Below the pieces are notes generated by a model. It searched no databases. It worked only from the letters and a program-made list of their open reading frames with translations, and had not been told where the DNA came from. A DNA stretch of 25,624 bases from Gallionella sp. (lineage in GTDB: Bacteria > Pseudomonadota > Gammaproteobacteria > Burkholderiales > Gallionellaceae): NCBI GenBank assembly GCA_029850565.1, contig JARCRR010000163.1:1-25624 (forward strand), read 5' to 3'. Shown here piece after piece: positions 7,667 through 16,169 of the stretch (the first letter of the stretch is position 1; each line of letters begins with the position of its first letter). The translations under genes and the position numbers were made by a program.

Positions 7667-9348
7667 TGAACACCGAAAATTCTTTTGACCGTCATTCCGG
7701 CGCAGGCCGGAATCCAGTTGATAAAAACTTCCCCGCGCAAGCGGGGCAACACCGATCAATTGTCCGCTTCGCGGGACATTTGTTTTTGCTGGATTCCGGC
7801 CTGCGCCGGAATGACGGCATGTTTGAAGGCGGATTTATAAAAATAAACAACGCCGTTCAACTTTCCATTGTCGCCTTACTGCTCCTGGGCGTGGCATCCA
7901 CAGGTTACTGGTTCGGCACGCAGCGCGCGCCTACCACACAGACCGCAACCAGCAATGCGGAACGCCAAGTGCTGTACTACCGCAACCCGATGGGCTTGGC
8001 GGACACCTCGCCCGTGCCCAAGAAAGATGCGATGGGCATGGATTATGTGGCGGTGTATGCCGGTGAAGAACAGGCCACCACTGCCATCAACATCAGCATC
8101 GACAAGGTGCAAAAGTTGGGCGTGAAGAGCGAAGCGGCAGCCTTGCGTGAATTGAACAGCAGCTTGCGCGTGACCGGACGCATCGAGATCGACGAACGCC
8201 GCAGCTACACCATCGCACCGAAATTCGAAGGCTGGGTGGAACGCCTGCATGTGAACACCACCGGCCAGCTCGTTGCAAAAGGACAGGCCCTGTTCGATGT
8301 GTACAGCCCAGAACTGGTGTCGGCACAGCGCGAACAGTCGCTCGCTGCGCAAGGTTTGGCCGCCATGAAAGAAGCGGACACGGACGCCAAGCAAAGCATG
8401 CAAGGCTTGGCTGAAGCCAGTGCGGCACGCCTGAAGAATTGGGACGTCAGCGATGCCAAGCTGAACGGCAACCGCATCACCTACCACGCCAAGGAAGCCG
8501 GCATCGTGCTGGAGAAAAAGGCCGTGCAAGGTATGCGCTTCATGCCGGGTGAGGTGTTGTATCAGATCGCCGACCTCTCCTCGGTGTGGGTCGTCGCCGA
8601 TGTGCCGGAACAGGCGATCGGGCAACTCCGACTCGGCAGCACTGCGCAGATCAAAGTCGATGCTTATCCGGAGCGTGTGTTCGACGGCAAGGTCGATTTC
8701 ATCTATCCGACGCTGAACTCTGCAACGCGCACCTTGCAAGTGCGCATGCAAGTCGCCAATCCGAAGACACTGCTCAAGCCCGCCATGTTCGCCAATGCCA
8801 CGATCGCCGTGGGCAAAGCCAGCAAGGTACTGACCGTACCGGCCTCGGCCGTGATCGACAGCGGCATGCGCCAAGTCGTATTGGTGCGTCTGGCGGAAGG
8901 ACGCTTCGAGCCGCGTAGCGTCACCTTGGGCAGTCGCGGCAACGACTATGTCGAAGTGTTGAGCGGCATCGAGCAAGATGAACAGGTCGTCACCTCTGCC
9001 AACTTCCTGATCGATTCGGAGAGCAACCTCAAAGCGGCACTGAATGGTATGAACGAAAAAACCCAAAGCCCCCTCACCCCAGCCCTCTCCCGGGGGGAGC
9101 TGGAGAAAACCGTTGGCCATCAGGTGCGAGGCATCCTCGAAGCCATCAACCCGGATGGAACAGTCAGCATCACGCACGACCCCATCCCTGCCCTCAAGTG
9201 GCCGGGCATGACCATGGACTTCGCCTTGAGCAATCCATCGCTGGCGAGTGGCATCAAGCCGGGTAGTGCGATCGAGTTCGAGATGGTCGAACGCGCTGAA
9301 GGCGAGTGGGTCATCATCAAGCTGCAAGCCAAACACGGGGGACACTGA
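7663..9348 (+). CDS. cusB: CusB periplasmic adaptor with fused C-terminal CusF domain
   Basis: This 561-residue membrane-fusion protein links CusA to CusC. The order is: repeat-derived N-tail (about 9-52); membrane anchor (about 64-84); heavy-metal-binding region (about 103-135, with NPMGLADTSPVPKKDAMGMD resembling E. coli CusB); the barrel, lipoyl and hairpin adaptor domains; a repeat-derived linker (about 469-480); and a CusF-like domain (about 486-561). The CusF ligands are all present with correct spacing: His505, Trp513, Met516 and Met518. So one polypeptide should combine the adaptor and the Cu(I)/Ag(I) metallochaperone. The ATG at 7663 overlaps the cusC stop (ATGA). An in-frame ATG at 7819, just after the repeat, is an alternative start giving 509 residues, but it has no ribosome site. 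Confidence 0.9.
   Translation: MMNTENSFDRHSGAGRNPVDKNFPAQAGQHRSIVRFAGHLFLLDSGLRRNDGMFEGGFIKINNAVQLSIVALLLLGVASTGYWFGTQRAPTTQTATSNAERQVLYYRNPMGLADTSPVPKKDAMGMDYVAVYAGEEQATTAINISIDKVQKLGVKSEAAALRELNSSLRVTGRIEIDERRSYTIAPKFEGWVERLHVNTTGQLVAKGQALFDVYSPELVSAQREQSLAAQGLAAMKEADTDAKQSMQGLAEASAARLKNWDVSDAKLNGNRITYHAKEAGIVLEKKAVQGMRFMPGEVLYQIADLSSVWVVADVPEQAIGQLRLGSTAQIKVDAYPERVFDGKVDFIYPTLNSATRTLQVRMQVANPKTLLKPAMFANATIAVGKASKVLTVPASAVIDSGMRQVVLVRLAEGRFEPRSVTLGSRGNDYVEVLSGIEQDEQVVTSANFLIDSESNLKAALNGMNEKTQSPLTPALSRGELEKTVGHQVRGILEAINPDGTVSITHDPIPALKWPGMTMDFALSNPSLASGIKPGSAIEFEMVERAEGEWVIIKLQAKHGGH
7689..7817. repeat. REPIN-like element inside the 5' end of cusB
   Basis: Two arms, 7689-7717 and 7789-7817, are exact reverse complements over 29 bp. 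Each is internally palindromic (attccggcgcaggccggaat). A second, nested pair of stem-loops lies between them (ccccgcgcaagcgggg at 7731-7746 and an inverted related copy at 7762-7777). The element is 129 bp, exactly 43 codons, and is open in the cusB frame, giving the well-known repeat-derived peptides HSGAGRNPV and LDSGLRRNDG. It is the same family as 3822-3935. Confidence 0.9.
9066..9102. repeat. GC-rich repeat element at the CusB/CusF junction
   Basis: The stretch agccccctcaccccagccct onward, ending around ggggggagctgg, matches the common dispersed repeat whose translations read SPLTPALSRGE on this strand and PPGEGWGEG on the other. It contains a short CTCCC/GGGAG stem. It lies in frame in cusB, between the end of the adaptor domain and the start of the CusF domain. 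I recognise the repeat from general knowledge of bacterial genomes; there is no second copy in this window to compare. Confidence 0.65.
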
Positions 9349-9349
9349 C

Positions 9350-12300
9350 ATGCTCTCCAACATCATCGAGTGGTCGGCGCGCAACCGTTTTCTGGTGTTG
9401 CTCGCCACCCTGTTCATCACGCTGGCGGGCATCTTCGCACTTCTCAGGACGCCGCTGGATGCGCTGCCAGACCTGTCCGATGTGCAGGTGATCGTCTATA
9501 CGGAATACGCTGGGCAGGCACCGCAGGTGGTGGAAGACCAGGTGACCTACCCGCTCACCACGGCGATGCTGTCCGTACCGAAATCGAAGGTGGTGCGCGG
9601 CTTCTCCTTCTTCGGCGCGTCGTTCGTGTATGTGATCTTCGAGGACGGCACCGACATCTACTGGGCGCGCTCGCGCGTGCTGGAATACCTGAACAGCATC
9701 GCCGGACGCATGCCGAAAGGCGTCTCGCCGCAACTGGGGCCGGACGCGACTGGCGTGGGTTGGGTGTATCAATACGCCGTGCTCAGCGACAAGCACGATC
9801 TGGCCGAGCTGCGCACCCTGCAAGACTGGTATCTGCGTTACCAACTGACCAAGGCACACGGCGTGGCCGAGGTCGCCTCCATCGGCGGCTTCGTACGGCA
9901 GTATCAGGTGACGGTCGATCCGCTGAAGTTGCGCGCCTACGGCATCCCGCTGAGCAAGGTGTCGCAGGTCATACGCGACAGCAACCGCGATGTCGGCGGG
10001 CGCGTGGTGGAGATGGCGGAGACCGAGTACATGGTGCGCGGGCGCGGCTATCTCACTGGCCGTGCTGATATCGAGAACTTGGTCGTGAAATCCGAACGTG
10101 GCACGCCGGTGCTGCTGCGCGACATCGCACGCATCGAGCTCGGTCCTGATGAGCGGCGCGGATTAACCGAACTCAACGGCGAAGGCGAAGTGGTGTCCGG
10201 CATCGCTATGGCGCGCTACGGCCAGAACGCGCTGGAGGTGATCGCCAACGTCAAAGCCAAGATCGCCGAGATCACACCGGGACTGCCCGAGGGCGTGAGC
10301 ATCCAGGCGGTGTACGACCGCTCCGAGTTGATCCAGCGCGCCATCGCCACCTTGAAGCAGACGTTGCTGGAAGAAGGATTGATCGTGGCGCTGGTGTGCA
10401 TGGTGTTCCTGATGCATGCGCGCAGCGCACTGGTCGCCATCGTGATGCTGCCCATCGGCGTGCTCATCGCCTTCATCGCCATGCGTTTTCTCAACTTGAA
10501 CTCCAACATCATGAGTCTTGGCGGGATCGCCATCGCCATCGGGGCGATGGTGGATGCGGCCATCGTGATGATCGAGAATGCGCACAAGCATCTGGAACGC
10601 ATGCAGGAAGAAGAGTCGCGCTTCGACGCGATATTGAATGCATGTAAAGAAGTCGGCCCTTCCCTGTTCTTCTCGCTGCTCATCATCACCGTGTCCTTCC
10701 TGCCGGTGTTCACGCTGGAAGCGCAGGAAGGTCGACTGTTCGCGCCGCTGGCCTTCACCAAGACCTTCGCCATGGCAGGTGCGGCATTACTCTCCGTGAC
10801 GCTGGTTCCCGTTCTGATGCTGCTATTCATCAAAGGCAAGATCAAACCGGAATCCGAGAACCCACTGAACCGCTGGCTGATCGCGGCTTACCGCCCGCTC
10901 ATCACTGCCGTGTTGCATAGAAAGAAAACGACCCTCGCCGTCGCCGCTGTGGCGATGCTGCTCAGCGTGTATCCCGCCATGAAACTGGGTAGTGAGTTCA
11001 TGCCGACGTTGAACGAGGGCACGCTGTTCTACATGCCGACCGCATTACCCGGCATGTCCGCGACCAAAGCGGCGGAGCTGTTGCAGACGCAGAACAAGAT
11101 CATCAAGAGCTTCCCCGAAGTGGCATCGGTGTATGGCAAGGCGGGACGCGCGCAGAGCGCCACCGACCCCGCGCCGCTGGAGATGTTCGAGACGGTGATC
11201 AATCTCAAGCCACAGGAGGAATGGCGCAACGGCATGGACACCGACAAGCTCATCGCCGAGATGGATAAGGCGCTGCAATTCCCCGGCGTGGCCAACTCGT
11301 GGACCATGCCGATCAAGGCGCGCATCGACATGCTCTCCACCGGCATCCGCACGCCCATCGGCATCAAGGTGTTCGGCAAAGATCTGAACGAGATGGAACG
11401 TTTGGCTAAAGAGATCGAGTCCGTGGTGAAGAAGATAGCGGGCACCAGCAGTGCTTACGCCGAACGCATCACCGGCGGTTTCTATCTCGACATCGAACCG
11501 GACAGACTGGCACTGGCACGTTACGGGCTGACGATGAACGAGGTGCAGGAGGTGATCGCCACCGCGCTGGGCGGCGAGAACGTGACCACCACGGTGGAAG
11601 GATTGGAACGCTTCGGTGTTGCGGTGCGTTATCCGCGTGATCTGCGCAGCACGCCGGAGCAGATCGCACGCGAGGTGCTGGTGCCGACCATGGACGGCGC
11701 GATGATCCCGCTGGGCCAAGTCGCCCGCGTGAGCCTGAGCAAGGGTGCACCCTCCATACGCACCGAGAACGCCCTGCTCTCTGCCTACATCTACGTGGAT
11801 ATCCGCGAGCGCGACATCGGCTCTTATGTGGATGAGGCGCGCAAAGCAGTGACAGCGCAGGTGAAATTCCCGCCCGGCTACTACGCCACATGGAGCGGGC
11901 AGTTCGAGTACATGGAGCGCGCCGCAGCCAAGATGAAGATCGTGATTCCCATCACCTTGCTGCTCATCTTCCTGCTGCTGTATCTGAATTTCAAACGCGT
12001 CACCGAATCGCTGGTGGTGATGCTGTCGGTACCGTTCGCGCTGGTCGGCGGTGTGTGGCTGCTGTGGCTGCTCGATTACAACCTGAGCGTGGCGGTGGCG
12101 GTGGGCTTCATCGCCTTGGCGGGTGTGGCGGCGGAGACGGGGGTGGTGATGCTGATCTATCTGGAACAGGCGTGGCAGGATGTTCAAACTCGCTGTCGCA
12201 ACGAAGGACATCATCCAAGCGCTGTCGAACTCCATCAAGCCATCATGCACGGCGCGGTGGAACGCGTGCGCCCCAAGATGATGACGGTGGTGGCGATCAT

Positions 12301-12481
12301 GGCCGGTCTGCTGCCCATTCTGTGGAGCAGTGGCACCGGCTCCGAAGTGATGCGCCGCATCGCCGCCCCGATGGTGGGTGGCATGGTGTCGTCAGCGTTG
12401 CTGACGCTGCTGGTGATCCCGGTGATCTATGCACTGATCAAAGACAGAACTATCAGAGGAGCAGGTGCCGGGGATCGGTAG
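9350..12481 (+). CDS. cusA: CusA heavy-metal RND efflux pump, Cu(I)/Ag(I) type
   Basis: The inner-membrane pump has 1043 residues (E. coli CusA 1047) and moves Cu(I)/Ag(I) out using the proton gradient. The heavy-metal RND signature GAMVDAAIVMIENAHKH contains Asp402, equivalent to the proton-relay Asp405 of E. coli CusA. The three porter-domain methionines are conserved: Met562 (in FYMPTALPG), Met612 (APLEMFE) and Met661 (RIDMLSTG) match E. coli Met573, Met623 and Met672, each with the same offset of 11. This strongly supports monovalent Cu/Ag rather than Zn/Co/Cd. The ATG at 9350 follows the cusB stop by 1 nt and has a GGGGGA ribosome site. The gene ends convergently, 26 bp from yajD, with no obvious terminator. 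Confidence 0.95.
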   Translation: MLSNIIEWSARNRFLVLLATLFITLAGIFALLRTPLDALPDLSDVQVIVYTEYAGQAPQVVEDQVTYPLTTAMLSVPKSKVVRGFSFFGASFVYVIFEDGTDIYWARSRVLEYLNSIAGRMPKGVSPQLGPDATGVGWVYQYAVLSDKHDLAELRTLQDWYLRYQLTKAHGVAEVASIGGFVRQYQVTVDPLKLRAYGIPLSKVSQVIRDSNRDVGGRVVEMAETEYMVRGRGYLTGRADIENLVVKSERGTPVLLRDIARIELGPDERRGLTELNGEGEVVSGIAMARYGQNALEVIANVKAKIAEITPGLPEGVSIQAVYDRSELIQRAIATLKQTLLEEGLIVALVCMVFLMHARSALVAIVMLPIGVLIAFIAMRFLNLNSNIMSLGGIAIAIGAMVDAAIVMIENAHKHLERMQEEESRFDAILNACKEVGPSLFFSLLIITVSFLPVFTLEAQEGRLFAPLAFTKTFAMAGAALLSVTLVPVLMLLFIKGKIKPESENPLNRWLIAAYRPLITAVLHRKKTTLAVAAVAMLLSVYPAMKLGSEFMPTLNEGTLFYMPTALPGMSATKAAELLQTQNKIIKSFPEVASVYGKAGRAQSATDPAPLEMFETVINLKPQEEWRNGMDTDKLIAEMDKALQFPGVANSWTMPIKARIDMLSTGIRTPIGIKVFGKDLNEMERLAKEIESVVKKIAGTSSAYAERITGGFYLDIEPDRLALARYGLTMNEVQEVIATALGGENVTTTVEGLERFGVAVRYPRDLRSTPEQIAREVLVPTMDGAMIPLGQVARVSLSKGAPSIRTENALLSAYIYVDIRERDIGSYVDEARKAVTAQVKFPPGYYATWSGQFEYMERAAAKMKIVIPITLLLIFLLLYLNFKRVTESLVVMLSVPFALVGGVWLLWLLDYNLSVAVAVGFIALAGVAAETGVVMLIYLEQAWQDVQTRCRNEGHHPSAVELHQAIMHGAVERVRPKMMTVVAIMAGLLPILWSSGTGSEVMRRIAAPMVGGMVSSALLTLLVIPVIYALIKDRTIRGAGAGDR

Positions 12482-12507
12482 ATCGCACGTCTGCCGCGCC
12501 AGCAAGA

Positions 12508-12879
12508 TCACTCTGACTTTTTCAGCATCGCTTTCAGATCGGCAAACGGATTGTGTGTCGCGGCTACATGATTCGCCGCCTCGCGGTTGCGCACTTCTTC
12601 ATCCAGCACGCGCGCATGTTCGTTGTCGTGGCAATACAGACAGAGCAATTCCCAGTTGCTGCCGTCCGGCGGATTGTTGTCGTGGTTGTGATCCTTGTGA
12701 TGCACGGTCAGCTCACGCAGTCGCACACCTGAGAACTCCCGCCCGCAGCGGCCGCATATCCACGGAAACAGTTTCAGCGCCCGCTCACGATAACCGGCCT
12801 CGCGCAGCTCTCTCTGTTTGCGCGCCTCGGCGACGACGCGGTCGAGTCGGGCGTGGTCGGGTGTGGTGTGTTTAGTCAT
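12508..12879 (-). CDS. yajD: HNH endonuclease family protein, YajD-like
   Basis: From the ATG at 12879 the protein has 123 residues. It resembles E. coli YajD (115 residues) along its length, including FPWICGRCGREF, LRELTVHHKDHNHDNNP, DGSNWELLCLYCHDNEH and the ending NPFADLKAM. The HNH core has HH, Asn and His positions, and two CX2C pairs (CGRC and CLYC) that should bind structural zinc. The cellular role of YajD is not established. A GTG at 12897 would add six residues and start 4 bp after the hydrogenase large-subunit stop. The ATG is preferred because the extra residues are not family-like, but neither has a clear ribosome site. It is the last gene of the hydrogenase transcription unit, though no functional link is known. 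Confidence 0.82.
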   Translation of the reverse strand: MTKHTTPDHARLDRVVAEARKQRELREAGYRERALKLFPWICGRCGREFSGVRLRELTVHHKDHNHDNNPPDGSNWELLCLYCHDNEHARVLDEEVRNREAANHVAATHNPFADLKAMLKKSE

Positions 12880-12901
12880 AGTTGGCCAATGAAACACATC
12901 A

Positions 12902-14683
12902 TCACACCACCTTCACCTGCATCAACTCCTCACCATCCGGATCGGTCAGGTGCACCGCACAGGCGATGCAGGGATCGAAGCTGTGGATGGTGCGCAAGAC
13001 TTCGATGGGTTGTTTCACATCGTGCAGTTGGTGGCCTTGCAATGCCGCTTCATACGGCCCCTGATTCCCTTCTGCATCGCGCGGCCCGGCGTTCCACGTG
13101 CTGGGCACGATGGCCTGATAGTTGTCGATCTTTTGATCCTTGATGACGATCCAGTGCGAGAGCGCGCCGCGCGGTGCTTCGGTGACACCCACCCCTTGCG
13201 CATGGCCGGGCCAGGTCGCAGGATCCCACTTTGTTTCGTTGAAGGTCTTCACGTCGCCCGCCTTGATGTTGGCGATAAGTTGGTCGTACCAGCCCTGCAT
13301 CTGATCGGCGATGATCTTGGTCTCCAGCGTGCGCGCCGCTGTGCGACCCAAAGTCGAATACAACGCCTGCACCGGCAGGTCGAGCTTCTTCAGGGTCATG
13401 CCGACCAGTTCCTTGGTCTGCTCGTGGCCGGAGGCATGCAGCATCAGCACGCGCGCCAAGGGGCCGACCTCGACCGGCTTGCCTTTCCAGCGCGGCGATT
13501 TCATCCATGAATAATCCTTGTCCACATCCAAGTGGTCGTACGGCGGTTTCGGCCCGGTGTAATCCAGCTTGGTTTCGCCCTTGTACGGATGCAGTCCCTG
13601 CGTCTTTCCCACGGAATACTCGTACCACGCATGGCTCACGAACTCCTGTATCTCGCCTTCCGCATCGAGGTCGATGGGATGGATCTTGCTCAGGTCGCGA
13701 TCCAGAATCACACCGGACGGGATCAGATAGGAAGACGGATCGGACATGCCCTTGGCCGGGAACTCGCCGAAGGTGAGGAAGTTGCCCACCCCTTCGCCCT
13801 GCTTGAACCAATCCTTGTAGAAACCGGCGATAGCCAGCGTGTCCGGCACATACACCTGATCGACGAACTCGCGCATCTGCTTGATGGCGTTCTGCACCGT
13901 TTGCAGCCCGACCACGTTCACCGCCGTACCGGAATTGCCGCCGTGGAAATGCGGCCCCTTGCCCTGCCCCGGATGGTTGGGGTCGATGCTGATGGCGCAC
14001 GGCACACCGCCGACCAGGAACATCGGATGCGGGTTCTTGCCGCCGAACACGGCGTGCAACTTCACCACGTCGCGTTGCCATTCCAGCGCATCCAGATAAT
14101 GCGCCACCGCCATCAGGTTGGCTTCGGGCGGCAGCTTATAGGCAGGATGTCCCCAATAGCCGTTGGCGAAGATGCCTAGTTGACCAGCATCGACGAAGCC
14201 TTTCAGCTTCTTCTGCACATCGCTGAAATAACCGGGAGAGGACTTGGCATAGCCGGAGATACTTTGTGCCAGTGCCGATGTCGCCTTGGGATCGGCCTTC
14301 AGCGCTGACACCACATCCACCCAGTCCAGCGCATGCAGATGGTAGAAGTGCATCACATGGTCGTGGATGTATTGCGCGCCTATCATCAGGTTGCGGATCA
14401 GTTGCGCGTTGCTCGGTATCTCGATCTTCAGCGCGTTCTCGACGGCACGCACCGAGGCGATGCCATGCACTAATGTGCACACGCCGCAGATACGTTGTGC
14501 CAAGGCCCAAGCTTCGCGCGGATCGCGACCGCGCAGGATGATCTCGATGCCGCGCACCATGGTGCCCGCCGACGAAGCGCGGGTGATGCGACCTGATTCA
14601 TCGGTCTCCGCTTCGATGCGCAGATGGCCCTCGATGCGGGTGACGGGATCGACGACGATGCGTCTGGTGGTTGGCTGGTTCAT
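12902..14683 (-). CDS. hynL: [NiFe] hydrogenase group 1 large subunit
   Basis: The catalytic subunit has 593 residues. The N-terminal signature VVDPVTRIEGHLRIEAE is followed by the first nickel motif RICGVCTLVHG with Cys66 and Cys69. The second motif is near the end, SFDPCIACAVH with Cys572, Cys575 and His578. After His578 comes a 15-residue tail, which the maturation protease removes once nickel is in place. All four Cys ligands are present, so the enzyme should be active in H2 uptake. The ATG at 14683 overlaps the isp2 stop (ATGA) with GAGGA upstream. It has no export signal of its own and is expected to leave the cytoplasm bound to the Tat-targeted small subunit. The name follows the hynS-isp1-isp2-hynL order of Thiocapsa-type enzymes. 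Confidence 0.95.
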   Translation of the reverse strand: MNQPTTRRIVVDPVTRIEGHLRIEAETDESGRITRASSAGTMVRGIEIILRGRDPREAWALAQRICGVCTLVHGIASVRAVENALKIEIPSNAQLIRNLMIGAQYIHDHVMHFYHLHALDWVDVVSALKADPKATSALAQSISGYAKSSPGYFSDVQKKLKGFVDAGQLGIFANGYWGHPAYKLPPEANLMAVAHYLDALEWQRDVVKLHAVFGGKNPHPMFLVGGVPCAISIDPNHPGQGKGPHFHGGNSGTAVNVVGLQTVQNAIKQMREFVDQVYVPDTLAIAGFYKDWFKQGEGVGNFLTFGEFPAKGMSDPSSYLIPSGVILDRDLSKIHPIDLDAEGEIQEFVSHAWYEYSVGKTQGLHPYKGETKLDYTGPKPPYDHLDVDKDYSWMKSPRWKGKPVEVGPLARVLMLHASGHEQTKELVGMTLKKLDLPVQALYSTLGRTAARTLETKIIADQMQGWYDQLIANIKAGDVKTFNETKWDPATWPGHAQGVGVTEAPRGALSHWIVIKDQKIDNYQAIVPSTWNAGPRDAEGNQGPYEAALQGHQLHDVKQPIEVLRTIHSFDPCIACAVHLTDPDGEELMQVKVV

Positions 14684-15948
14684 GTTGCGTTGTCCTCGAC
14701 GAGATACTGCGCGAGCAATTCGGTCAGGCCGATCACTTCGGTATTCATGTGGTAATGCTCCAAACCCTCTTCCATCACGATGCGGCAGTTGGCACAGGCG
14801 GTGACCAGCGTGTGCGCCCCGGTCGCTTCGATCTGCCCCTTCTTGTGTTTGAACGCTTGCAGACGTAACGGCTCGGCGCGCGTATTGGCGGAAACGCCAC
14901 CACCTCCACCACAACACCAATTCATCACACCGGCATCGGGCATCTCGCGGAAGTCGGACGCGACCTCGTTCAGCAAGCGCCGCGGCTGTTCCACCACGCC
15001 GCCGCGCCGCGCGATCTGGCAGGGGTCGTGATAGGTCAACGCACGTTTGTCTTTGCCTTGGGTCTTGAGCTTGCCTGCTTTGTGCAACTCATCCAGCACT
15101 TCGAGGATGTGCTTCACCTCGAAGCCGAACGGTCTGCCCATCAGGTTCGGTCCTTCCCAGCGCAGCGCAGTGAAGGCATGCCCACACTCGGGGCTGATCA
15201 CGCATTTGACCTTCAGGCGTTCGGCCGCCACCACGATGCGGCTGACGATCTCGCGCGCGAGATCGGATGCACCAATCTGGATACCGCTGTTGGTCGCCTC
15301 GAACGCATCCTGCGCCAAGGTCCAACTCACGCCTGCCTGCTTGAAGATGCGGCTCAACGCGGAAAGATATTCGGGAAAGTTGATGATCTCCATCGAAGAC
15401 ATCAGCACCAGATAATCGGCGCCTTCTTTTTCCACCGGCACCTCGATGCCGGTCTCGGCCTGCACATGTTTGATCTGCGCCAGCACCGCCGGCCACTTGA
15501 TGCCCATCGGACTGCCGATGGTCACTGCGCGCGTGGTCGCCGCGATCAGGTCTTCCTGTGCATGGCCCGAGGCCGCCATGCCTTCGCGCATCTTGCGGAT
15601 CATGTAGGTGAGGTCGTTGCCGACCGGACAGACCATGGAGCAGCGCCCGCATAGTGTGCAACTGTCGTACACCAGCGGTTCCCACTCTTCCAGTTCTGCA
15701 TCCGTCACCGGCAAGCTCAGACCAAGCGCTTTTCCAAGCTTGCCGAGCAAGGTGTATTCCTGCTGCCACACACGGCGCAATGGCTCCAGTTTATGGATGG
15801 GCGTGTATTTCGCATCGCCGGTCTCGGTGTAGAACAGGCACGCTTCCGCGCACAGGCCGCAATGCACGCAACTGGAGAAGAAACTGGCGATGGGCGCGTC
15901 GATCACTTCTTTGAAGGAATTGAGGCCTTTTTCCAAAGTCGCACTCAT
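14680..15948 (-). CDS. isp2: Isp2: DsrK/HdrD-like iron-sulfur protein of the hydrogenase complex
   Basis: The protein has 422 residues. Two ferredoxin motifs come first: Cys27/30/33/37 (CVHCGLCAEAC) and Cys97/100/103/107 (CTLCGRCSMVCP), which should hold two [4Fe-4S] clusters. The C-terminal half resembles heterodisulfide-reductase-type proteins. It has a DsrK-like ECGHAF motif, then a CCG-type signature with spacing CX34CCX38CX2C (DPCQIARRGG, WCCGGGGG, ACANC) that could bind the special catalytic Fe-S cluster of HdrD/DsrK. It probably sits on the cytoplasmic side with Isp1, taking electrons from the hydrogenase or passing them to a thiol or disulfide partner. The exact acceptor is not proven for this family. 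The start at 15948 has GGAGG 7 nt upstream and overlaps the end of the repeat-built small ORF. Confidence 0.9.
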   Translation of the reverse strand: MSATLEKGLNSFKEVIDAPIASFFSSCVHCGLCAEACLFYTETGDAKYTPIHKLEPLRRVWQQEYTLLGKLGKALGLSLPVTDAELEEWEPLVYDSCTLCGRCSMVCPVGNDLTYMIRKMREGMAASGHAQEDLIAATTRAVTIGSPMGIKWPAVLAQIKHVQAETGIEVPVEKEGADYLVLMSSMEIINFPEYLSALSRIFKQAGVSWTLAQDAFEATNSGIQIGASDLAREIVSRIVVAAERLKVKCVISPECGHAFTALRWEGPNLMGRPFGFEVKHILEVLDELHKAGKLKTQGKDKRALTYHDPCQIARRGGVVEQPRRLLNEVASDFREMPDAGVMNWCCGGGGGVSANTRAEPLRLQAFKHKKGQIEATGAHTLVTACANCRIVMEEGLEHYHMNTEVIGLTELLAQYLVEDNAT

Positions 15949-16169
15949 GACTCGGCCTCCATTCGTCCCGCAGTACTCCAAGATTCCATCAGTCGGCCTC
16001 CGGCATCACTCGCGGACGCTCCCATCCCCGCTGCGCTGGGCCCCTGCTCACTGCTCATGATTCGGCCTCTTGCTCGTGCGGCAAAAAATTTCAAATTCAG
16101 TTGTCGGCCTCCGGCGTCAATCGCGGACGCTCCCATCCCCGCTTTGCGGGGCCCCTGCTCGCTGCTCAT
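15945..16169 (-). CDS. Repeat-built small ORF between isp1 and isp2 (74 codons)
   Basis: An open frame of 74 residues starts with an ATG overlapping the isp1 stop (ATGA, 16169-16166). It ends with a TGA overlapping the isp2 start (ATGA, 15948-15945). It consists of two related halves, each opening MSSEQGP and continuing AGMGAS-A-x-DAGGR, with starts at residues 1 and 38. A GAGG-type ribosome site precedes the second Met. There are no membrane segments or cysteines; the composition is Gly, Ala, Ser and Met rich. It may be a translated linker peptide, or merely a repeat insertion kept open to preserve coupling between isp1 and isp2. I know of no described protein like it. Confidence 0.35.
   Translation of the reverse strand: MSSEQGPRKAGMGASAIDAGGRQLNLKFFAARARGRIMSSEQGPSAAGMGASASDAGGRLMESWSTAGRMEAES

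Noticed and set aside
7876..9432. Long open frame (518 codons) on the minus strand opposite cusB
   Set aside because: It is antisense to a well-supported gene, His/Arg-rich in the manner of frame shadows of GC-rich genes, has no domain I recognise, and contains the repeat-derived PPGEGWGEG phrase.
11045..12250. 401-codon open frame on the minus strand opposite cusA
   Set aside because: Antisense shadow of cusA: His/Arg/Gln-rich with no domain.
12482..12507. Terminator between convergent cusA and yajD
   Set aside because: Only 26 bp, with no stem followed by a T-run on either strand.
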